From positions 193,501-257,500 of the forward strand of contig CM043963.1 of the NCBI GenBank assembly GCA_014529385.2: a DNA stretch of 64,000 nucleotides, written 5' to 3'. Each line of letters starts with the position of its first letter. The stretch's first letter is position 1. The DNA is from Adiantum capillus-veneris (taxonomy: Eukaryota > Streptophyta > Polypodiopsida > Polypodiales > Pteridaceae). This document shows positions 57,561 to 64,000 of the stretch, one piece after another. The notes beneath the pieces were generated by a model. It was not told the DNA's origin and did no database searches. It was given only the letters and a program-made list of their open reading frames with translations. A program made the translations under genes and the position numbers.

Positions 57561-58932
57561 GATTTAAAGGAGCGGAAATAGAGCAGGTCCGCAACAGAGA
57601 TGGTGTGAGAAGAGTCACTCCATTGATTAAGCCAGACTCCCTAAAGCTTGTACAAGCAGCAAAGGCACTTGGAGTCGATGACGAATTGCAGGTGCTTGGC
57701 CACGCTTAGCATGTACTCTTTCATCAACCGCTGTCTGTTGCACAGAACTCATTGCTCCAAGACTTTCCGGCACTGCGGCAGTTCCATCAGCAATGTAATG
57801 ACTTATATAAATAAAGCTAGAATCATCTCTGAAGCTCCTAGTGCAGGCGGCTCGCATGCATGACTCCTCTCTGTATCGCCCCCGCTCTATTCCCCTTCCG
57901 TTCTAGCCCCTGGCAGACACACACAACCATTAAACATTACTCCGCCTTTGCGCAACTTTGTCCCTGTCTAAGCTGTCTCCTCTTCCCAAATCGTACCTCC
58001 TCAATCTGGATTCTACAAGGAAAAATCCCTCTTCTCTCTCGCCACGTGCCACCTCTCTTCCCTCTACACATTCGATGAGCATTGATTAATTTATTTATTT
58101 CTTACAATGAAGCGGATCTCTTTTCTTTCTCTCAAGCCAGTGGCATCTTCTAAGAGTCTCCATAAAGAAGTGGTGGCAAAATTGTTCACACATGCTTACG
58201 CTTTGGAGACGAACTGCTTCATTATTTTTAAACGTAACTCACTCTCTCTCTCTCGCAGGTGAGATATCCCCCTTTTTCACCCTCAAAAGCCTAAGAGGAT
58301 CTATTGAGATTCTTAAGGAAAAAAAAAAAAGAAAAAAGATTAGAGGGACATATTTGCAATGTTACCCTCGTTTGTTTACCAAAGTAGGCCCCAAACATAT
58401 GCCATGGTGGTAATGCATCTTCCACATTTGTGTATTCATGGTTTTAAGTACCACCCATCCAAAAGTGTTTTATTTGTCACACTTGGTTATTTGTGTGTGC
58501 ACATGCGTGTGATTTTAATGATGAACTTAGTAGCTTTTTTGTGTAGTACCATCCCACTAATTGAAAGAATGTACTAAGGAACTCTTGGGTTTATTATAAC
58601 CACTAGTTTGGCCGGCGGCCTTCTGTCGCCTCTATGTGTGTGTGTGCACGCGCGTGCGTGCATGTGTGTGTGTGTGTGTGCAACCAAGAGACGCAGGAGG
58701 GAACACCAGTCGGATCGATTTGCACTCGCTATGTGTCAAAAGGGGGGGGGGATCCCTCTCCCTTTCATTATAGTATGTAATCAACTAATGCCTTGAATTA
58801 AATCCAATATCATGCTTAACCAACAATTCATCAAAGGAATTCAAAACGCTCCAAACAAATTGAATTTAAACCATAGAGACATGTGATCCACTTGAATTTT
58901 TGCCCTCGCTCACTTTTTGCCGCTCACTCTTT
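57561..58932. other. Mutator-like element, far-right interior
   Basis: Coding-like minus-strand text (KEYMLSVAKHLQFVIDSK) near 57740-57660 is flanked by stops and could belong to the same captured fragment. Downstream are a short CT run (58242-58256), a GT/GC-rich tract (58635-58682) and a G run near 58742. No complete ORF. Confidence 0.4.
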
Positions 58933-58953
58933 GCTCGTTAAATGATAGCACCC
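58933..58953 (-). repeat. Right terminal inverted repeat of the Mutator-like element
   Basis: Reverse complement GGGTGCTATCATTTAACGAG plus one C; followed by the GCATAGAAG duplication at 58954-58962. Confidence 0.9.
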
Positions 58954-58962
58954 GCATAGAAG

Positions 58963-60429
58963 GGGTGGTGGTGAATGTAAAAACTTTTTTTTTTAACGTC
59001 TTCTTGGTATTGTGGTCCTCCCCGATTGGGGTTGGTTCTTGCAAACACGGTTTTGAAGCTCTGCTTTTGATTCTTCTTCAACTGATCTGTAGGAGCGGAT
59101 ATCGAGTTGGCTTCTGAACTAGCCATTCCATTTGGCCATTGGTGAGATTTCTGGGATATCCATGAATCTATAACAGGTCCGGATGATGGCCTGTTCCTTG
59201 GAATAGTGTGGCCCGATCAAATCGGTAGCTTATGGCTTCTAGAACTTTATGCCAGTGTCCTCCTGGATCCCAAGTAAACAATAGGATCATTATCTGCAGT
59301 GTTTGAACAATAAAATTTGCATGCCAAATAGGAACAAATTTGTAATCACTAGTAGTGAGAGGAAAAATGAGCATCTTGGCTTCTGCAAAGGTAGAATTGA
59401 AGATTATGATTTGCAAGAGTGTGCCACGAATCCACCATAGATGGACGCCTTGTTGGTGTGGTGAGCTCCAATTGTCTTCAAAATGTTGCTTATTACTGCG
59501 ATTGGAAAAGCCAGCAAGCATATCATGCTCCTCTTGGGTGTACTACTCAAACATGTCAACTGTCTTTTCTGATATTGATAGTAAGCCACATACCTTTTGG
59601 CTTAAATAGAAGCATAATCCACTCACCTCTCTCAAAGAGAGGATGCACTATTTGTAAAAAGTGCACCAAATTGGGAATGAGGCCTTCATTCTTGCATTCT
59701 ATCAACCTTTTGTCTATCCATGGCTCCTTAGCTTTTATCTCCATGTTGATCTTACCTCTATATGTTCTAGTGGTTGGTTAACCATAGCCATAGGTCTGAT
59801 GCATCCCATGCAAACACAATGCTACATTGTGGAGGAATCTGGAACATCCTTAAAAGGTTGGCAACATGCTGATCATCAAACTTACTCTGAACACCCTTAC
59901 ATAAACTGGAGGCATTACCCATCTCCAAGTTTATAACACGTTTCAGTAGACTAGATGCATTACCCATCTCCAAGTCTATGATACTACACAATAAAGTCTT
60001 GCTCAACTACCAAGCCTCTTGAACAATATCCAGCTCCAAAACTTCATTCATACTTACCTCTTCGTTATGGTCCTCTGGTGAAACTTCCTTGATGTAGGAT
60101 GCCTTTAGCTTGCTACAGTGTTCTTGGTCCATGCTGGTGCAAAGTCTTCTGTTTCCAAATCCCTCCCCTTTTCTTGATACGTTGTCCTTCTTCTGCAAAG
60201 CCTTGCTAGCAGGCTGGTGTTCCTCTTCTCTTGTATCTTCCATGCTTTTTGCATTCCTCTTACACTGACGAGGCTTGATCAACACTTTACACCTTCTTAC
60301 TTTACACCTTCTTACCCTTGCTACCCAATGTTGTCCATTGATAGCTTTGGTGCCTATTTCATCCAAGGTTAGAGATGTACTAGCATTTGTAACACAATTT
60401 TCTTGACTTACCTCCTTCGTTGGGGTAGC
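58963..60429 (-). other. Element E interior downstream of gag: open but unidentified segments
   Basis: Minus-strand frames at 60366-60007 (charged), 59744-59556 and 59521-59168 read as plausible protein. The last contains NSTFAEAKMLIFPLTTSDYK and ATLFQGTGHHPDLL. None matches protease, reverse transcriptase or integrase that I can recognise. Short tandem duplications occur at 60286-60315 (ACACCTTCTTACTTT unit) and near 59910-59980 (CATTACCCATCTCCAAGT). The segment at 59126-58963 reads NPNRGGPQYQEDVKKK. This may be the 3' part of a non-autonomous element. Confidence 0.4.
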
Positions 60430-61563
60430 ATCTTTTCATTCTTTAACCTCTTGTTCCACGGCTTCAATCCTTTGAACAAAATTCTCGCTTAACCCTTCTT
60501 CTATTATCTTCATCTTGATCTCTTTTGCAAGACCAATGAAGCTTAGTGTGCAGCTGCCAATTGGTGGTGGGCATAGGATGAGTGTAAGTGGTGATTGTGG
60601 TGGTAGTTGCATTGGTGGCTCTAAGACTTGGATTGGTGGGACTGGCTGTGGTTGCATGGCTGGTGGTGGGGTTTGAAAAGGTTGTATTGGTTGTCGGGGT
60701 GGTGGTGGCATTGCCCTTGGTGGAGAAATCTAATTCTACCTTCCTCCTCTATTGAAGTTCTGCCTTCTTGGATGTGAGCAGTAATACATGCCATGGTCGT
60801 CCTCCCCACAGTTATAGCAGTGGTATTCTTGGTTTTGCCTTCGTTGTTATCTCCCTTGATCTAGATTTCTGACAGGTGCATGCCCTTGATGCACCAGATG
60901 CACAGATAAACTTTCAAGATGAGTAGTGATGTGACTCAATAGATCTTGCTGCTCTTCCAATGCCTCTTGTGGTTGAGTTTTGTGAGAGGCTATTGCAGTC
61001 ACTAGGGTTAGTCGGACTAAGATCAATCCCTCTAACTCGCTGACTCTTTCTTACATGTGCAGCTTCTTGTCTTTAAGGTGGGCTACTTCCACTGCCAACT
61101 CATACGTTGAAGGGAATCTCCCTTTTACCTTCTCTTTAAGCGGCAACCTAAGGCCAGCAATGAAATGGTCCTTCTTCAGGAAATTAGGCGCTCCTTCTCC
61201 TTCCTCCAGTGAGGCAACCCATCGCTCCCACAAATCCAAAAACTTGGATTTGTAAGTGGCATACTCTAGCAAATCTCCTTGCTTTAACTCTGTCAGCAAA
61301 CTGCCATAACTTTTCTGAGGTTGTACCTCCACCAAACCTCTTCACAAAGGCATCACGTAGTACGTCCCATGAATTCTTGGTAGCTTGGGGCAAGGCTTTG
61401 TACTAAGACTTGGCCTCTACTTTCAGTAGAGGAGAAATTCCTAGCCGTGAGACATCGTTATCCTTTTTGGAACCACACAGGCGATGTCAAAGTCATCCAA
61501 AAAATCGGTGGTGATGTCTTCTCCCGTTTTTCCACTAAATGTGGGAAAAGAGACACTTGCCAT
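60430..61563 (-). pseudogene. gag: Element E gag (decayed)
   Basis: Starts at the ATG at 61563 with MASVSFPTFSGKTGEDITTD, which parallels the A2 Gag start (FFGEPGEDAELFL). Frameshifts near 61480 and 61370 and a stop near 61404 break the capsid region. Recognisable pieces are NSWDVLRDAFVKRFGGG, YATYKSKFLDLWERWV, FLKKDHFIAGLRLPLKEKVK and YELAVEVAHLKDKK. A zinc knuckle CYNCGEDDHGMYYC lies at 60778-60819, followed by a basic then proline-rich tail (MPPPPRQPIQPFQTPPPAMQ). Close in plan to A1/A2 Gag, so E belongs near the same lineage. Confidence 0.8.
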
Positions 61564-61919
61564 GGCGGTAACTCAATGAGCAGGGAATTACAAACATTTA
61601 TATAAATAAGAAAAATGCAAGTGACTCAGCGGCGCATAGCGGCTTTCTTACAGGGTTGGGTGGATGGGTTTAAAACATGATAAAAATGGAAACATTGAAA
61701 GAGTGGTGGTAATCCAACATGGGGAGAATAATGGGGTTTGACAAGCTAAGGATTTCTCCCAGCACCACAACACCGAACAGATACACTATCTTCTATTGAT
61801 AGAAGATTTTCCTATCTACATAAATATTCACATGCATGTGTTGCAGGAACCTAAACAAAAAAGTTGTTGGTCCGTTTTCCATAATGTACAGAAGGTGGAG
61901 CACTTACTTATATTCTTAC

Positions 61920-62873
61920 TCAATCAGTGTTGATGAGTCGGCACATCCACAGGAGGTCGTCGCCCTTCATAGGCTCCACTTCTCCTTTGTCGCTCAGCAT
62001 GTATGGAATGATGGTGACGCGTTTGACTACTCCTAACCTTTTAGCTAGGATCAACTGCAAGTAATTACCGTAGTCCTCCCGTTGCATGAACTCCACTCCA
62101 TTCAGCTGTAGCTCATCTCCAGCCCGCTGGGTCTCACCCGTGATGGACATTTTCTTAAGGATAAGCTGTACGGGGAGAGGAGGAAGGCCCTCTATCCGCC
62201 CTCCAAAGGAACGACGACAGTAGCCAAACCACTCCTCCATAGGGCATGGGAGCCATATTAACACTTTTTGCTTCAGGGTTGTTGAAATAGACTGGCAGCA
62301 CCGCATGCGCCGTGCGAATCGATAAGAGACCTTCCACCACTTTGCCTCGGATGATCTCCGTTTTGGCAAACTAGGCATGACTCTGCTTCTCGTACTTGAA
62401 GCACTCATGTGGCCAGGTGCTTCTTCCTTTCGGTTCATGTGTTTCAGGACTGGCCTAGCCCTTCCTTGCCTTTGGCTGGAGTGGCCCCTTTTGGCCACTT
62501 AGGAGTAGAGGCTATACCTTTGCTTGTAGATTCCTTAGGGAAGAGAGGCCTTACCGATCTTTTTACTCCCTTAATATGGATGACCTCCTTGCGGTGGACG
62601 TCAATGTAGATGATTTCTACCTCTTCGTTACCTTCATTGCTGGCATTCATTGATCGTGTGCTTTGGTTGACAACAGTGATGGCATTTCAGAGCCTTCCCA
62701 CCTGATGCTCTTAATTTGCATTTAGCACGAGCAATACGAGCTGGGAAGCTTACCTTTTGGATACTAACGACACTACAGCCTGGCAATAGCAGTTCAATGA
62801 AGGCAGTTAGTGTTTCTTCAATCTCCTCCTCCTCCATTCTCCAGTTGGAGAATTCTTGCAGCCATTCATCCAT
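61920..62873 (-). pseudogene. Element E ORF upstream of gag with zinc-knuckle-like motifs (unknown)
   Basis: Between the primer-binding site and gag the minus strand codes, in changing frames, for a protein starting near [20 protein letters not shown]. It contains CHHCCQPKHTINEC (62643-62684; CX2CX4HX4C) and, about 260 bp downstream, a degenerate second motif ECFKYEKQSHA with Tyr in place of the second Cys. The C-terminal part (PVQLILKKMSITGETQRAGD, YGNYLQLILAKRLGVVKRV) is open over about 90 codons and ends at 61920. Frameshifts near 62640 and 62200 are implied. No family recognised. Its place upstream of gag recalls the extra ORF of some Tat elements. Confidence 0.5.
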
Positions 62874-62927
62874 GGTTGATGATGTGCGTTGTCTTCAACA
62901 TTGTAAATTGGAGGTTTCCAAGAAGCT

Positions 62928-62946
62928 CTCCTCAATGGGGGAACCA
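62928..62946 (-). other. Element E primer-binding site
   Basis: The minus strand reads TGGTTCCCCCATTGAGGAG, two bases from the LTR. Close to the A2 site TGGTGCCCCCACTGAGGAAC. Confidence 0.75.
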
Positions 62947-62948
62947 AA

Positions 62949-64000
<1,052 letters not shown>

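Larger units (their letters stand above)
49494..58953. mobile_element. Mutator-like DNA transposon (9.46 kb including nested copia D)
   Basis: Terminal inverted repeats begin GGGTGCTATCACTTAACGAGC on the left and, reversed, GGGTGCTATCATTTAACGAGC on the right; weaker similarity extends to about 60 bp. The perfect 9-bp target duplication is typical of the Mutator superfamily. Without D and its duplication the element is about 3.95 kb. No transposase was recognised, so it is probably non-autonomous. An open, splice-site-bearing segment (57116-57560) suggests a captured gene fragment, as in Pack-MULEs. Confidence 0.85.

Noticed and set aside
49494-58953. CACTA or Harbinger transposon
   Set aside because: Termini are GGGTGC and the target duplication is 9 bp, not CACTA ends with 3 bp or a TTA/TAA target.

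Overview
This window is a stack of nested transposable elements from a land-plant nuclear genome. The evidence is plant-type Ty3/gypsy elements (Tat-like with a second, archaeal-type RNase H domain, and a chromovirus), a Tork-like Ty1/copia element, a Mutator-like DNA transposon with a 9-bp target duplication, a LINE remnant, and many long (GA)n/(CT)n microsatellites. No intact host gene was recognised. The species cannot be settled from sequence alone; a large repeat-rich genome is implied.

Layout, left to right. 1-16687: Tat-like gypsy element A1, cut by the left window edge and split at 1365/10166 by an 8.8-kb element B on the minus strand, which has both LTRs and a CATGC target duplication. 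B codes for Gag and aspartic protease only. 16688-20810: decayed minus-strand coding relic that looks like a second B-type element. 20815-32051: second Tat-like element A2, complete with LTRs of about 2.65 kb but with a broken gag-pol; its leader holds two homologous small ORFs. 32056-34430: unassigned sequence, a LINE tail and an LTR fragment. 34431-36987: AT-rich sequence with one coding-like relic. 36988-40852: minus-strand retroelement F with one recognisable LTR, a primer-binding site, a long leader that carries a roughly 680-bp tandem repeat with eight palindromes, and one unidentified ORF. 40853-41094: scrap of a gypsy pol gene.

41095-64000: a large minus-strand gypsy element E, inserted in that scrap. 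The LTR at its low-coordinate end is split by chromovirus C (41974-47981, LTRs of only 142 and 153 bp). Its interior is split by a Mutator-like transposon (49494-58953), which itself carries copia element D (50369-55876). E's 5' LTR runs off the right edge.

How the parts relate. A1, A2, C and D carry the domains needed for autonomous retrotransposition, but each is damaged by stops, frameshifts or an insertion. B lacks reverse transcriptase, RNase H and integrase and would need a helper. The insertion order follows from the target duplications: G before E before (C and the Mutator-like element) before D; A1 before B; the B-type relic before A2.
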